A stretch of DNA of 64,000 nucleotides from contig NZ_AUMR01000012.1 of the NCBI RefSeq assembly GCF_000430785.1, forward strand, positions 54,851-118,850, read 5' to 3'. The notes beneath the pieces were generated by a model. It was not told where the DNA came from, did no database searches, and worked only from the letters and a program-made list of their open reading frames with translations. Shown in pieces: positions 17,332 through 26,406 of this stretch. Position numbers and translations under genes: made by a program. Each line of letters starts with the position of its first letter. Positions within the stretch are counted from its first letter, which is position 1. Source of the stretch: Ectobacillus panaciterrae DSM 19096. GTDB lineage: Bacteria > Bacillota > Bacilli > Bacillales > Bacillaceae_G.

Positions 17332-17367
17332 AATAGAGATGCGGCGTTTCGCCGCATCTCTATTTTG
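17332..17367. terminator. bidirectional terminator between hsp20 and sco
   Basis: AGAGATGCGGCG/CGCCGCATCTCT perfect stem with T-rich tails on both strands; it overlaps the sco stop codon. Confidence 0.88.
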
Positions 17368-17944
17368 TTAACCGTTCAATATCACGAATTATATCTTCAT
17401 ACGGAGTATTGCTGACTCCGCTGTATTTTTTTACCACTTTTCCGTCTTTGTCAACAAGGAAAAATGATGTTCCATGCACCACTTGGTTAGACGTGTCCGG
17501 TTTATCAACAAATGTGCGGAAGTTTTTCTTTGCAAAACGTTCAATTTCCTCCTGGGAATATCCAGTTAAGAAATTCCAATTTTTCCGATCGGCTGAAAAT
17601 TTATCGGCAAACATTTGCAATGCTTGAGGATTATCCACTTGCGGATCTACGCTGAATGATACAAAATGGACGTCCAAATTTTTTTCTTTTGCCATCTTTT
17701 GAAGACGGGCTAAATTTGCTGTCATAGGGGGACATACGGTTGTACAGCTTGTAAAAATAAAATCTGCAACCCAGACTTTTCCCTTAAGCTCTTTTGATCC
17801 GTACGGCTTTCCATCTTGGTTTGTATATTGAAAATCTTCCGTATCCCAGTTTAGAGGATTGCGGACCTTAGACCCCGCATCGCATCCTGCTGCCAGGACA
17901 AGAAGCACGGCGAAGAGTATCGCTAGACTTCGATTACGTTTCAT
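17360..17944 (-). CDS. Sco1/SenC-type copper chaperone lipoprotein (BsSco-like)
   Basis: Assembles the CuA centre of cytochrome c oxidase. The 194-residue precursor has a signal peptide with lipobox LAAGC (lipidated Cys21), the copper/redox motif SCTTVC (Cys67 and Cys71) and the third ligand His157 in VVHGTSF. The start at 17944 follows AAAAGGAG; the frame extends upstream without an RBS. Its C-terminal part is closely mirrored by a decayed fragment at 60912..61061. It lies downstream of an XRE regulator gene on the same strand, separated by 66 bp. Confidence 0.92.
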   Translation of the reverse strand: MKRNRSLAILFAVLLVLAAGCDAGSKVRNPLNWDTEDFQYTNQDGKPYGSKELKGKVWVADFIFTSCTTVCPPMTANLARLQKMAKEKNLDVHFVSFSVDPQVDNPQALQMFADKFSADRKNWNFLTGYSQEEIERFAKKNFRTFVDKPDTSNQVVHGTSFFLVDKDGKVVKKYSGVSNTPYEDIIRDIERLTK

Positions 17945-18010
17945 GCTAGAACTCCTTTTCTGCAAAATTGCACTACTATTGTACCAAAACTGCTTATGAA
18001 ACAAAAACAT

Positions 18011-18466
18011 TTATCTCTCTTGACACAAATTCGTTAATTTTTCAACAGCTTCGTTCCCATCAAACGTACTATACCAACGATGGTCATCTTCATCCAATAT
18101 GCGATAATGTTGACTGATTATATTTTGCTGGAGACGAAATCCCCCCATCCTCTCTACTTCTTTCCACCATACTTTTCCTCCAAGCGTTCGTTCCTTTCGA
18201 TATTCTACATGGTCACGGGCAATTGTTGTAACAGTCTCAAGCGCATCGCCCCCAAAAGAAGAACGTAAAATCTCGCTTTCGCGAAATAAGGCGCATACAG
18301 CAACGACGATTGTCCAAGAAGGCTGCACTCGCTCCTTTTCAATTTGTACAAGCGTTTTTTTAGAAATGCCGAGAATCTCCGACATCTTTTCTTGCGTATA
18401 GCCGCTTTCAATCCGAACCAATTTCATTTTTTTTGCCAGAAAAGCAGTTGCTTCTTCTTTCTTCAT
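18011..18466 (-). CDS. XRE family transcriptional regulator with long C-terminal extension
   Basis: The 151-residue product has a helix-turn-helix of the Cro/XRE type (about residues 14-55: MKLVRIESGYTQEKMSEILGISKKTLVQIEKER). A ~90-residue C-terminal region of unknown role follows, with WWKEVERMGGFRLQQNIISQHYRI, probably a ligand or dimer domain. ATG 18466 lies 6 nt after GAGGTG. An inverted repeat upstream (18488..18514) overlaps the predicted promoter and suggests autoregulation. The target could include the downstream sco gene, but that is inference. Confidence 0.82.
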   Translation of the reverse strand: MKKEEATAFLAKKMKLVRIESGYTQEKMSEILGISKKTLVQIEKERVQPSWTIVVAVCALFRESEILRSSFGGDALETVTTIARDHVEYRKERTLGGKVWWKEVERMGGFRLQQNIISQHYRILDEDDHRWYSTFDGNEAVEKLTNLCQER

Positions 18467-18487
18467 ATGTAGCACCTCAAATTTTAT

Positions 18488-18514
18488 GTAAAAATTACCT
18501 TGTTGTAATTTTAC
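18488..18514. promoter_or_regulatory. candidate operator/promoter of the XRE regulator
   Basis: GTAAAAATTAC - 6 nt - GTAATTTTAC form an inverted repeat. On the minus strand TTGACT - 16 nt - TAAAAT is a plausible promoter whose -10 overlaps one arm. Confidence 0.45.
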
Positions 18515-18614
18515 ACTTTTTTAATACTTAGTCAATTCATTTTACTTCTTCCGAGCCCGTTCTTTGTATACAATTGAAATTAGGAAATAACTTATATGAG
18601 AGGTGATATGGGCA

Positions 18615-19583
18615 GTGGTAAAACAATTTGAAAATATGGATCAAGTGAAAACAAAAAAATCCATGAGGGAATATATGCGCTGGAGAAAAGAGAGCAATAA
18701 AAAAAAGAAAGATTTCACTTTCCTTGTAGAGCAATCACCTCTCAAACAAATTGAATTTTTACGAGAAAACAAGGCAAAAACAACTGTAACATGGATCGGT
18801 CATGCGACCTTTCTTATTCAAACAAACGGACTTAACATATTGACGGATCCGGTGTGGTCACAAAATTTAAAAATCGTCCCGAGACTGACACAGCCTGGTC
18901 TTCAATTAGCTGAATTGCCTTCTATTGATGTCGTCCTTATTTCTCACGGACACTATGATCATTTGGATTTTGCGACGCTGCGCAAACTCAATTCAAATAT
19001 ATTATATCTTGTTCCAAGCGGAATGAAACAACTGTTCAAACGCAAAGGCTTTCCGCGGGTAGAGGAGTTTAATTGGTGGGAAGAGACGGCAGTAGACGAA
19101 GTGTCCTTTCACTTTGTCCCTGCCCAGCATTGGACGCGCCGCACGTTATTTGACATGAACCGTTCCCATTGGGGCGGCTGGGTAATTGAAAATAAAAAGC
19201 TGAAGGAAGCGGTGTATTTTTGTGGAGACAGCGGCTATTTCCGGGGATTTAACGATATCAAAGAACGCTTTTCCATTGATATTGCCCTTATGCCGATTGG
19301 CGCATACGAACCGGAATGGTTTATGAAAGAAGTTCATATGACACCGGAAGAAGCTGTGCAAGCGTACTTGGATCTTCAGGCTGTACATTTCATACCGATG
19401 CATTACGGTTCGTTTGCATTGGCTGATGAAACGCCAAAAGAAGCGTTGGAGCGCCTGCAGGACAATTGGAATTTACGTATGCTGCCGCGGGAGCATCTGC
19501 ACATTTTATTTCTTGGTCAAACCTTTGCACTAGAGACAGCACAAAAAGCTGTTATAAAAAAAGAAGCGGAAAACGCATTATAG
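18615..19583 (+). CDS. MBL-fold metal-dependent hydrolase (UlaG/RomA/NAPE-PLD-like)
   Basis: A 322-residue metallo-beta-lactamase-fold enzyme. Metal ligands are visible in SHGHYDH (about residues 115-121) and VPAQHW, with CGDSGYF and MHYGSF (late His) completing the site. The layout TWIGHATFLIQTNGLNILTDPVW resembles NAPE-PLD-like and RomA-type proteins. The substrate is unknown. I chose GTG 18615 because GAGAGGTG lies 9 nt upstream; another in-frame GTG at 18603 overlaps that RBS. It is followed by a structured RNA element rather than a plain terminator. Confidence 0.85.
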   Translation: MVKQFENMDQVKTKKSMREYMRWRKESNKKKKDFTFLVEQSPLKQIEFLRENKAKTTVTWIGHATFLIQTNGLNILTDPVWSQNLKIVPRLTQPGLQLAELPSIDVVLISHGHYDHLDFATLRKLNSNILYLVPSGMKQLFKRKGFPRVEEFNWWEETAVDEVSFHFVPAQHWTRRTLFDMNRSHWGGWVIENKKLKEAVYFCGDSGYFRGFNDIKERFSIDIALMPIGAYEPEWFMKEVHMTPEEAVQAYLDLQAVHFIPMHYGSFALADETPKEALERLQDNWNLRMLPREHLHILFLGQTFALETAQKAVIKKEAENAL

Positions 19584-19590
19584 ATGTATA

Positions 19591-19647
19591 ACATATAAGC
19601 CCTCCTGAACATTCTATATAGAAAAGACATTCAGGAGGGTTTATATG
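19591..19647 (+). promoter_or_regulatory. RBS/start-sequestering hairpin overlapping a sigma-K-like promoter
   Basis: Arms 19592..19609 and 19630..19647 are complementary over 18 bp (one G-U pair). The 3' arm contains the AGGAGGG Shine-Dalgarno and the ATG of the 31-codon gene, so read-through RNA would hide both. AC (19591-19592) - 17 nt - CATTCTATA (19610-19618) resembles a sigma-K promoter, and a start there would omit the 5' arm. No T run follows, so this is not a standard terminator. Confidence 0.6.
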
Positions 19648-19740
19648 TTTCATAATTTACCGCCTTACATCCAAAAGCGATTTTATATGAGTGCCGCAGC
19701 TTTGACCTCCCTTGCCGTTTCCTACTTTTTTATTAATTAA
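19645..19740 (+). CDS. 31-residue small hydrophobic protein
   Basis: ATG 19645 follows AGGAGGG by 5 nt and opens a 31-codon ORF: a basic/aromatic start (MFHNLPPYIQKRFY) followed by a short hydrophobic segment (SAAALTSLAVSYFFIN). No family recognised. Such proteins are often sporulation-specific membrane peptides. Its start is buried in the hairpin described at 19591..19647. The last 8 bp overlap the convergent germination gene. Confidence 0.6.
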   Translation: MFHNLPPYIQKRFYMSAAALTSLAVSYFFIN

Positions 19741-20881
19741 GTACACCTGAGCGTGCAATTTTCGTTTTCACATGAATTCGAAACTTTGCTTTCGGATACA
19801 GATTTTGATACCATGCCTTTTCCGTTAACGTTAAATGCCGGATGGTTGTGTCATAAACGACGCCGAATCCCATAGGATCCACTTTATACTTTTGCATTTT
19901 CTTGATCTCTTTGGCTAATTCCTTTTCCATCTTAGCGCTAATTGCCTTCTCAAATGCTTCATACACGCCGGGCTTTTCCAAACTGATGGGCTGGCTGAGT
20001 GCAGCAATATTGGCTGTTACATGAACATCCACATCGAATACAGGATCCTTCTGCTTTACCAATTTGACTTTCCGCTTAGCCTTTATTTGCTGAAGGTTCA
20101 CAAATAAAGGCCCAGGATCCGCTTTTTCTGTGTAAAACTTTTTCATTGCGCTATTGGGAATTTCAATATCTGTTTGTCCCGATCCTTTATAACCGTCGCG
20201 TATAGCTTTGACATAAAAGGTTTCTGCGGCATTGATATCAGTAATGTACTTTCCTCTAAACATCAAAGCTGCTCCATCAATCAAAACGAAGTCCCGCCGT
20301 TTTTCCAGAAACGGTAAAACCGGGTCTTTCCCCACTTGAAGATAATCCCGTAAAAATTCTTGCACTGTACAAGATATCATACTTTCTCCATCGATGTTTT
20401 GCCGTATCATCTTATACAAGTACGTTCCCATGTTTTTCGAGTGCTCTTCGGCTTTTGTCTGAAAGAGAATGTCCTTCGCTGTTGTTTCGCTAATCGCTAA
20501 GTACATGTTCGTTTGTGTCGCCGCATCGCGCTTTAAGGTTTGAACCTGGCGGATAATTCCTTCTTCTTTTGCATACGATTTTCCATATACAGCCACACGC
20601 AGCTGCCCGGTAACCAATTTGTCGCTCGTTTCAAGGTTCATAAATTTAAAAAGACCTTGGCTTGTATTCGCTGTGCTCTCCAATTGCGCTGCTACATCCT
20701 CAGGCTTGGAACCGAAATGGTGCATTACAAGAGTCCCCTTGATGTTATCCCCCTCTCCTTTATCCACTCCGATAGCCGTAGCCAATCCTAAGGTTTCAAG
20801 CGGACGTTTTTTAATGACACACCCAGCGGAAAGAAATACAACAAGACATATGGATACGATAAAAGAAATACGTTTTCTCAT
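19733..20881 (-). CDS. germinant receptor C subunit lipoprotein, Ger(x)C family
   Basis: Third subunit of a GerA-type nutrient receptor in the spore inner membrane. The 382-residue precursor has a signal peptide and lipobox LSAGC (Cys21), followed by Ger(x)C hallmarks (AIGVDKGEGDNIKGTLVMHH, TGQLRVAVYGKSYAKEEG). ATG 20881 overlaps the B-subunit stop codon (ATGA), and a GAAGAGG box lies upstream. The frame continues 13 codons further without a better RBS. Confidence 0.9.
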   Translation of the reverse strand: MRKRISFIVSICLVVFLSAGCVIKKRPLETLGLATAIGVDKGEGDNIKGTLVMHHFGSKPEDVAAQLESTANTSQGLFKFMNLETSDKLVTGQLRVAVYGKSYAKEEGIIRQVQTLKRDAATQTNMYLAISETTAKDILFQTKAEEHSKNMGTYLYKMIRQNIDGESMISCTVQEFLRDYLQVGKDPVLPFLEKRRDFVLIDGAALMFRGKYITDINAAETFYVKAIRDGYKGSGQTDIEIPNSAMKKFYTEKADPGPLFVNLQQIKAKRKVKLVKQKDPVFDVDVHVTANIAALSQPISLEKPGVYEAFEKAISAKMEKELAKEIKKMQKYKVDPMGFGVVYDTTIRHLTLTEKAWYQNLYPKAKFRIHVKTKIARSGVLN

Positions 20882-21981
20882 TGTTTTTGCCTCTTCTTTC
20901 GAATAGTTTGAATAAGCCAAGAAAGAGCAAATAATACGATCGGATAAATGAAAGAAGCATATAAGGATACAACGCTAAATAAATCTGTATATTTCGAAAT
21001 TTGACTGTAAGTTTTAAACAGCAGTGAAATAGCAAGAATGCATCCGCAAAGAACATAAAGCGCAATCGTTTGTTTCACAGATGTGACCTTCTTAACTCCT
21101 TTCGACACGACCCAAAGCAAAACGCTTATATTGGGCAATAAAATTAAAAGCATTAAAGAAATGGTGATCATTTCGAATTGCTCCAAAAACGGAAAACTTA
21201 CCGCTTTATATAGATTCAAAGTTGGCCATATTGTTTTGAGGAGTCCTGTGCCTGAATAAAAGCCGACAGTTAAAAAAGTCGTATATAAATAAAGCACATT
21301 CGTAAGAAAAATTGACCATTGCGAATAACGATGAACTGTCTTTTTTTCACTCGCATAAGGGTATAGAAAATACAACAATTCAAAACCAGTCAATGAAAAT
21401 GACATGTGGTAAGTGCCCATGGCAAGTTGTTTTGGGCTCGCTTCCAAAATCGGTAAAAAATGTTGCGGCTCAAAATATGTAAGTGTTTGTGCAAGCACGA
21501 GGAACACCCACTCTGTTAAAAGAAAGCTCATTAAGCAAACCCCTAAAACAATCCGAATACCGCCGCGTACCGCATAAATAACAAGTATCAACAGCATAAC
21601 CGCAATGAGCCAAATGGGGTAATCCGGCATTAAATACTCGCTGGCAAAAGCGTAATAATTGATAATATACGTAATCGTGTAGCTAAATAAACATCCCATA
21701 TACAATATGTTTAAGCCATTGCCTATCCACTTTCCAAACAGATGAACGTGAATATCAAACAAATCCATATTGTCGAAACGCTTTAATGTTTGAACGATAA
21801 TTAGAATTAAAAGATGGGCGATTCCGCCTGCCAAAATAACGGCTATCCAGGAATCCTGTTTTGCATGTTTAAAAACAAAACGCGCAAAGCCTGTAATTCC
21901 TACCCCTATTTGCAGCGTATGTATAACGACAAGCAATAGGGCACTCGGAAACATGAGATGCTTTGGAATAGTCTTTTCCAT
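20878..21981 (-). CDS. germinant receptor B subunit, GerAB-type permease
   Basis: A 367-residue integral membrane protein with about ten hydrophobic segments, of the GerAB/ArcD/ProY branch of the APC superfamily. It forms the ligand-sensing permease-like subunit of the spore germinant receptor. It starts 9 nt after the A-subunit stop and overlaps the C subunit by 4 bp, so the three genes form one tightly coupled operon. Germinant specificity cannot be read from sequence alone. Confidence 0.9.
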   Translation of the reverse strand: MEKTIPKHLMFPSALLLVVIHTLQIGVGITGFARFVFKHAKQDSWIAVILAGGIAHLLILIIVQTLKRFDNMDLFDIHVHLFGKWIGNGLNILYMGCLFSYTITYIINYYAFASEYLMPDYPIWLIAVMLLILVIYAVRGGIRIVLGVCLMSFLLTEWVFLVLAQTLTYFEPQHFLPILEASPKQLAMGTYHMSFSLTGFELLYFLYPYASEKKTVHRYSQWSIFLTNVLYLYTTFLTVGFYSGTGLLKTIWPTLNLYKAVSFPFLEQFEMITISLMLLILLPNISVLLWVVSKGVKKVTSVKQTIALYVLCGCILAISLLFKTYSQISKYTDLFSVVSLYASFIYPIVLFALSWLIQTIRKKRQKQ

Positions 21982-21990
21982 AAAAACTCC

Positions 21991-23694
21991 CTACTCATCA
22001 ATATCTTTTTTCTTTGGCTTCTTTGGTACTTTCTTTTTTATTTCATCCTGCGGTTCATTGTATCCTGATCGGCTTGTATTGTAACGCTGAGGAATCCGAA
22101 TGATACTTTGTCCGAAATCCTTAAAATGCCATGGATAAATAGGAGCTAAATATGGACGATTTAAACTTGTGGTCTTTAGTAAATGAATGACAACAAAGGA
22201 GAGACCAAATATTAAACCGATTCCTCCCGCAATTCCCGAAACAATAATAATCGGGAATCGAATTACCCGAATGACTGTACCCATTACATAGTTAGGAGCC
22301 GTAAAGGAAGCAAGTGCACTGAGTGCAACTACAATGATTAAGATGTTGCTCGTAAAGCCCGCCTGTACAGCTGCTTGCCCGATTACGATACCGCCTACAA
22401 TACCAATCGTTTGCCCGATTTTTGTCGGCAATCGCGCTCCCGCTTCCCTTAAAAGCTCAATTAAACCTTCCAACAACAAGGCTTCCATGACGGGTGGAAA
22501 CGGTACGTTAGAACGTGACTGTCCAATAGAGACTAGTAAAGCAGATGGGATAATTTCATAATGATATGTTAAAGTAGCCACATAAAATGGCGTGAATGTA
22601 ACCGAAATGAACATAGCAATGAAACGGAGCAATCGCAAAAATGTACTGACATTCCAGCTGAAATACAAATCTTCCGTCGATTCAAAGAAACTAAAAAATG
22701 TAACCGGTCCAATGAGAGCCAGCGGACTTCCGCTCATGAGTACTGCTACCTTACCGCTCATAACAGAATAGGATACACGCTGCGGCAGCTCTGTCATAAA
22801 CAGCTGAGGAAACAAAGAAAACTCATTTTCCTCAATCATATGAGCCAATACCGAACTGTCAATTATATCATCCATATCGAGTTCAGAGATTCGCTCACGG
22901 AAAGCTTGCACATTCTCTTCGTCCGCAATTCCTTTCATATAGACAATTCGGACTTCCTTCGGAGCCCGTCTTCCAACCGTCATCGATTCCATAATCAAAT
23001 CTTCATTTTTTATAATCTGACGAAGAACCTGTGCATTCGTTTCAATAGATTCTGTAAACTCCTGCTTCGGTCCAAGCACAGTCGCTTCATTCAAGGATTG
23101 AAACACACTTCTATATTGAGGCTGCGATATGTTAAACAATACCCCGTCATCTTGACCATTAATATGAATGAATACCCATCCGTCCAAGAGATTCATACAA
23201 ATGTCATTTATATCGTTGCTGACTTGAATCCGGTTGATTGGGACAGCTTGTTTCAACATATTATTTGTCAACATCTCATCCGGCAGTTTCAGAAGTTTCT
23301 CTATCACGTCTTCATTCAGCGCCTGCTCATTTACAGCTCCCTTTATGAAAAAGAGCGTGATATCCTGTTGGTTTTTGAAGATTGTTCTTGTCTGCAAATC
23401 TGGATTTTCATTCATCGCCTCTTGTATTTGCTGACGAAGCTCGAAGTTTGCGGCGCTTGCCGCGATATGCTGCTGAGCCTTCTCTTTTTCTTCGCCCTTG
23501 CTTTGCTCATCTGTCTGTTTCTGACTTTGCGGATCGTTCTGTTTGCTTTCTTTTTTGCTCGGTTTTTGATTTTTTTGGCCGCTTTTTTTCTGTTCTTGAT
23601 ACACTTCTTCCCGCTTCTCGGACTTCGCCAACTCAGTTACATTTTGGCCATGCTGTGTGTCCTTTTCTTTTTTACGCTTTTTTCGAAAAAACAT
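21991..23694 (-). CDS. germinant receptor A subunit, GerAA/GerKA family, with hydrophilic N-terminal extension
   Basis: A 567-residue GerA-family A subunit. The first ~90 residues are a very hydrophilic Lys/Gln/Glu-rich tract (repeated KK, QK and SK motifs), resembling the long tail of B. cereus GerIA. Then come the N-terminal soluble domain (ITLFFIKGAVNEQ..., about 115-330) and the membrane part with SPLALIGPVTFFSFFESTED and FPPVMEALLLEGLIELLREAG, the most conserved family block. ATG 23694 follows GAGGAATGGG; the open frame continues to 23796 without support. First gene of the A-B-C operon, expected to be forespore (sigma-G) expressed, though I found no convincing -10/-35. Confidence 0.9.
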   Translation of the reverse strand: MFFRKKRKKEKDTQHGQNVTELAKSEKREEVYQEQKKSGQKNQKPSKKESKQNDPQSQKQTDEQSKGEEKEKAQQHIAASAANFELRQQIQEAMNENPDLQTRTIFKNQQDITLFFIKGAVNEQALNEDVIEKLLKLPDEMLTNNMLKQAVPINRIQVSNDINDICMNLLDGWVFIHINGQDDGVLFNISQPQYRSVFQSLNEATVLGPKQEFTESIETNAQVLRQIIKNEDLIMESMTVGRRAPKEVRIVYMKGIADEENVQAFRERISELDMDDIIDSSVLAHMIEENEFSLFPQLFMTELPQRVSYSVMSGKVAVLMSGSPLALIGPVTFFSFFESTEDLYFSWNVSTFLRLLRFIAMFISVTFTPFYVATLTYHYEIIPSALLVSIGQSRSNVPFPPVMEALLLEGLIELLREAGARLPTKIGQTIGIVGGIVIGQAAVQAGFTSNILIIVVALSALASFTAPNYVMGTVIRVIRFPIIIVSGIAGGIGLIFGLSFVVIHLLKTTSLNRPYLAPIYPWHFKDFGQSIIRIPQRYNTSRSGYNEPQDEIKKKVPKKPKKKDIDE

Positions 23695-23762
23695 AATCCC
23701 ATTCCTCATTTTGTTTTTTCTTATATTTCCCACACACTGCAGATTTAACCATTTTCTGACAT

Positions 23763-23788
23763 GAAAAAAGAGAGGTTTCCCTCTCTTA
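23763..23788 (-). terminator. degV terminator
   Basis: AAGAGAGG-GAAA-CCTCTCTT followed by TTTTTT on the minus strand. Confidence 0.88.
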
Positions 23789-24628
23789 CTCAGCAAAGTA
23801 CGTAAAGCCTATAGCTCCGACTCCTGTATGCGTACTGATAACTGGTGTTGTATAAAAAATTTGCGTATCTTTAAATCCGCTGACTTTCTCGATAGCTTCT
23901 TTTAAGCTTTCGGCCAGAGGAAGTGCTTTTATGTGCGGAATGCTTACTGCTTTTATTGTTTTGTCTGCTGTATCCTGCTCGAAGATCTTAGCTAAGGTTT
24001 TCACTACTTGTCCGTGACTGCGCACTTTTGTAACCGGGGTATATACGCCATCTGCAAGGTTGGCAATTGGTTTAATATTAAGCAAGGAACCTATCAGCGC
24101 TTTACCGCGTCCAATGCGTCCGCCTTTCACAAGATTTTCAAGCGTATCTACTACAACGTAAAGGTAGGAGTTCTTCCGTACTTCTTCGACACGTGCCAGG
24201 ATTTCCTCCATAGTTCGGCCCTCACTTACCATCTTAGCAGCTTCAATGACCTGATACGCCATAGCATGGCTTATAAACATGGAATCTACCACCGTTACCT
24301 TTGTTTCTGTCATAGTAGCGGCACTTCTCGCTGTGCTGGCCGTACCGCTCATACCGCCCGTCATATGAATGGCAAGAACTTCGCTTCCATCTTCTCCCAA
24401 GCGGTCATACAGCTCTACAAATGCTCCGACTGCCGGTTGAGATGTTTTCGGAAGTTCTTTCGCTTTTTGCATTTTCTCAATAAATTCAACTGGTGTAATA
24501 TCAACGCGATCCAAATACGTTTCATCATCAATCGTAATGGACAACGGAATCATATGAATATCATATTGTTGTAACATTTCTTGAGATAAATCTACCGTAG
24601 AATCTGTCACAATCTTAATTTTTGTCAT
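23786..24628 (-). CDS. DegV family fatty-acid-binding protein (FakB-like)
   Basis: A 280-residue DegV protein: KIVTDSTVDLS at the start, TSQPAVGAF, IHMTGGMSGTASTAR (lipid carboxylate-binding Ser/Thr region), GGRIGRGKALIGSLLNIKPI and the C-terminal HTGVGAIGF. FakB/DegV proteins present fatty acids to the FakA kinase for phospholipid synthesis. Which fatty acid is bound is unknown. Monocistronic, with its own terminator. Confidence 0.9.
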   Translation of the reverse strand: MTKIKIVTDSTVDLSQEMLQQYDIHMIPLSITIDDETYLDRVDITPVEFIEKMQKAKELPKTSQPAVGAFVELYDRLGEDGSEVLAIHMTGGMSGTASTARSAATMTETKVTVVDSMFISHAMAYQVIEAAKMVSEGRTMEEILARVEEVRKNSYLYVVVDTLENLVKGGRIGRGKALIGSLLNIKPIANLADGVYTPVTKVRSHGQVVKTLAKIFEQDTADKTIKAVSIPHIKALPLAESLKEAIEKVSGFKDTQIFYTTPVISTHTGVGAIGFTYFAE

Positions 24629-24732
24629 GATTTTTCGTCCCTTTCCAATACACTCTCCTTGTTATTATACAAGTATTTACAGCGCTTTCAACTGTCACTT
24701 CTTATTTTCGACAAACCACTACTTCTCCGCGC

Positions 24733-24765
24733 GAAAAAGGGCAGAATGAAGATTCTGCCCTTTTT
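24733..24765 (-). terminator. terminator of the DUF2535 gene
   Basis: AAAAAGGGCAGAAT/ATTCTGCCCTTTTT perfect stem with T runs. Confidence 0.9.
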
Positions 24766-24767
24766 CA

Positions 24768-25019
24768 CTATGCGTTTTTCTCAAGAGAGTTGATTTCATA
24801 CACATTCGAGTAATCGGGCCATCTCATGGAATTGCGCAAATACTCCCGAAACGAGTACGAAAATCTCGGATTATTTTGCTTTTGAATTTTGGAGACAAAC
24901 AAATGAAGGCGCGACTGAATTTGAAATGTTAAAGGATGCTGTGATTCTAATACGGGAATTTCTACAATCTTAATGCACTTTCCAGAATGGTGAGTGAAAT
25001 AGAAACTTTTCATAATCAC
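24768..25019 (-). CDS. DUF2535 family protein (YpmP-like)
   Basis: An 83-residue protein whose YSFREYLRNSMRWPDY segment and overall length match my memory of the DUF2535 family, typified by B. subtilis YpmP. In B. subtilis that gene sits in the same broad region as sco, degV and dfrA/thyB homologues, which agrees with the context here. No function is established. The start is probably GTG 25019, 9 nt after AGAGG; ATG 25013 is the alternative. Confidence 0.75.
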   Translation of the reverse strand: MIMKSFYFTHHSGKCIKIVEIPVLESQHPLTFQIQSRLHLFVSKIQKQNNPRFSYSFREYLRNSMRWPDYSNVYEINSLEKNA

Positions 25020-25168
25020 GATATCAATCCTCTTTTTTGTGGAGTTAAGTTTAGTATAAATAGAAAAGCTTGAAAAGTTTGTCTAAATTTCGGAGAATCA
25101 TCAAATTTTTCTATTTTTCTTATTGTATGCGCTTTCTACTATAGTATAACAAAGAAAGAAAAAAGTGC

Positions 25169-25912
25169 CTACTCCGATGAGGCACTTTCTGCTAAATCTT
25201 CCGCTTCTCGTTTCATTTTTCGTTTATATACAATTTTAGAAAGAGAGATACTCAGCTCGTAAATAAATAAAAGCGGAATCGCAACGGAAAAATCAGAAAT
25301 AAAATCAGGCGGTGTAATACATACAGCTATTACAATTAAAATAAAATACGCATACCGTCTTATTTTTTGCAGAGCAACAGGATTTAAAATACCGATACTC
25401 GTCAAAAACATAGCTACCACCGGCAGTTCAAATAATACGGCAAACGGAACGGTCATATTCATCACAAATTCAAAATACTTCTCTGTTGTAAACATCGTCT
25501 GAAACATTTCGTCCCCAAGACTTACTAAGAATTTGAATACAAACGGTAAAATAACAAAATAACCGAAACAAAGACCTCCGATAAATAACAAAAATAATGC
25601 CGGTATATATAATAGCGTCATCTTTTGCTCATGAGGCATGAGCGCAGGTCTGACAAAAAGCCAGATTTGAATTGCGGCGATGGGAATCGTGCAAACAATA
25701 GAAAATACCCCTGCAATTACAAAATAAATCCATAAAATATCGCTCGGTCCTAAAACCGTTAATTTCACTTCTAAATCCTTTACAAGGACGCCGTAAATAT
25801 CCTTTGTATAAATAAATCCAACTGCAAGAAAACCGAGAAACGCCAGCATTGTAATAATTAAACGTTTACGGAGCTCGCTTAAATGCTCAACTACACTCAT
25901 CTCTTGATCCAT
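25169..25912 (-). CDS. tatC: Sec-independent translocase component TatC
   Basis: The 247-residue polytopic receptor that recognises twin-arginine signal peptides. The N-terminal EHLSELRKRLI motif is the family signature; about six transmembrane helices follow (for example 21-40, 65-90, 105-130). It ends in a charged tail. ATG 25912 lies near a GTGGTGAC box; the frame to 25957 lacks an RBS. It forms a minimal two-gene system with tatA immediately upstream (77 bp). Confidence 0.92.
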   Translation of the reverse strand: MDQEMSVVEHLSELRKRLIITMLAFLGFLAVGFIYTKDIYGVLVKDLEVKLTVLGPSDILWIYFVIAGVFSIVCTIPIAAIQIWLFVRPALMPHEQKMTLLYIPALFLLFIGGLCFGYFVILPFVFKFLVSLGDEMFQTMFTTEKYFEFVMNMTVPFAVLFELPVVAMFLTSIGILNPVALQKIRRYAYFILIVIAVCITPPDFISDFSVAIPLLFIYELSISLSKIVYKRKMKREAEDLAESASSE

Positions 25913-25989
25913 TATGTCACCACATTCCCGCTTGCTGTTCTGAAAAAAAAGATGCAAGAGAATTGCTCCGCTTACATCCTTTTAGACGC

Positions 25990-26163
25990 TTATTTTTTTT
26001 CTTTTGTTTCCAATACATCATCGCTTAAATCTTTTGTTGATTTTTTAAATTCTTTTAGCGTTTCTCCAAAAGCTTTTCCAATTTCCGGAAGCTTCTTCGG
26101 GCCGAATACGATTAATGCGATAAGTAAAATTAAAATCAAGCCTGGAAACCCAATGTTCGGCAT
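25990..26163 (-). CDS. tatA: Sec-independent translocase component TatA/TatE
   Basis: A 57-residue protein: [19 protein letters not shown] membrane helix, the [14 protein letters not shown] hinge and amphipathic helix, then a charged tail ending KEKK. This is the TatA pattern, which forms the Tat pore, and it precedes tatC on the same strand. AAGGAGG lies 7 nt before ATG 26163. Confidence 0.93.
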   Translation of the reverse strand: MPNIGFPGLILILLIALIVFGPKKLPEIGKAFGETLKEFKKSTKDLSDDVLETKEKK

Positions 26164-26372
26164 ACTGCATCCTCCTTAAATAGGTGTTAAGCCTGTATGG
26201 ACAAAACCCCTTCCTTACTCTTTCATTTTGGCAAAAAAGTAAGCAATCGTCAACGCATTGCAGCACTTTGACACAAAAATTTGAAATTTATTTCTTTTAT
26301 AATTGTATCATTTTCGAATTCATCTGAGCTATGATGTTTTTCTGCATATTATTTTACGTGCTGCTGGCAGCA

Positions 26373-26406
26373 TAAAAAGACCGCCTCTTGTAGAGGCGGC
26401 CTTTTT
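26373..26406 (-). terminator. plsC terminator
   Basis: GGCCGCCTC/GAGGCGGTC stem with TTTTTAT on the minus strand, overlapping the plsC stop codon. Confidence 0.9.

Noticed and set aside
22840..23748. 302-codon plus-strand open frame
   Set aside because: Exactly antisense to the germinant receptor A subunit; no RBS, Phe/Arg/His-rich composition of a mirror frame.
24008..24574. 188-codon plus-strand open frame
   Set aside because: Antisense to degV; composition rich in Cys, His and Phe, typical of a shadow frame.
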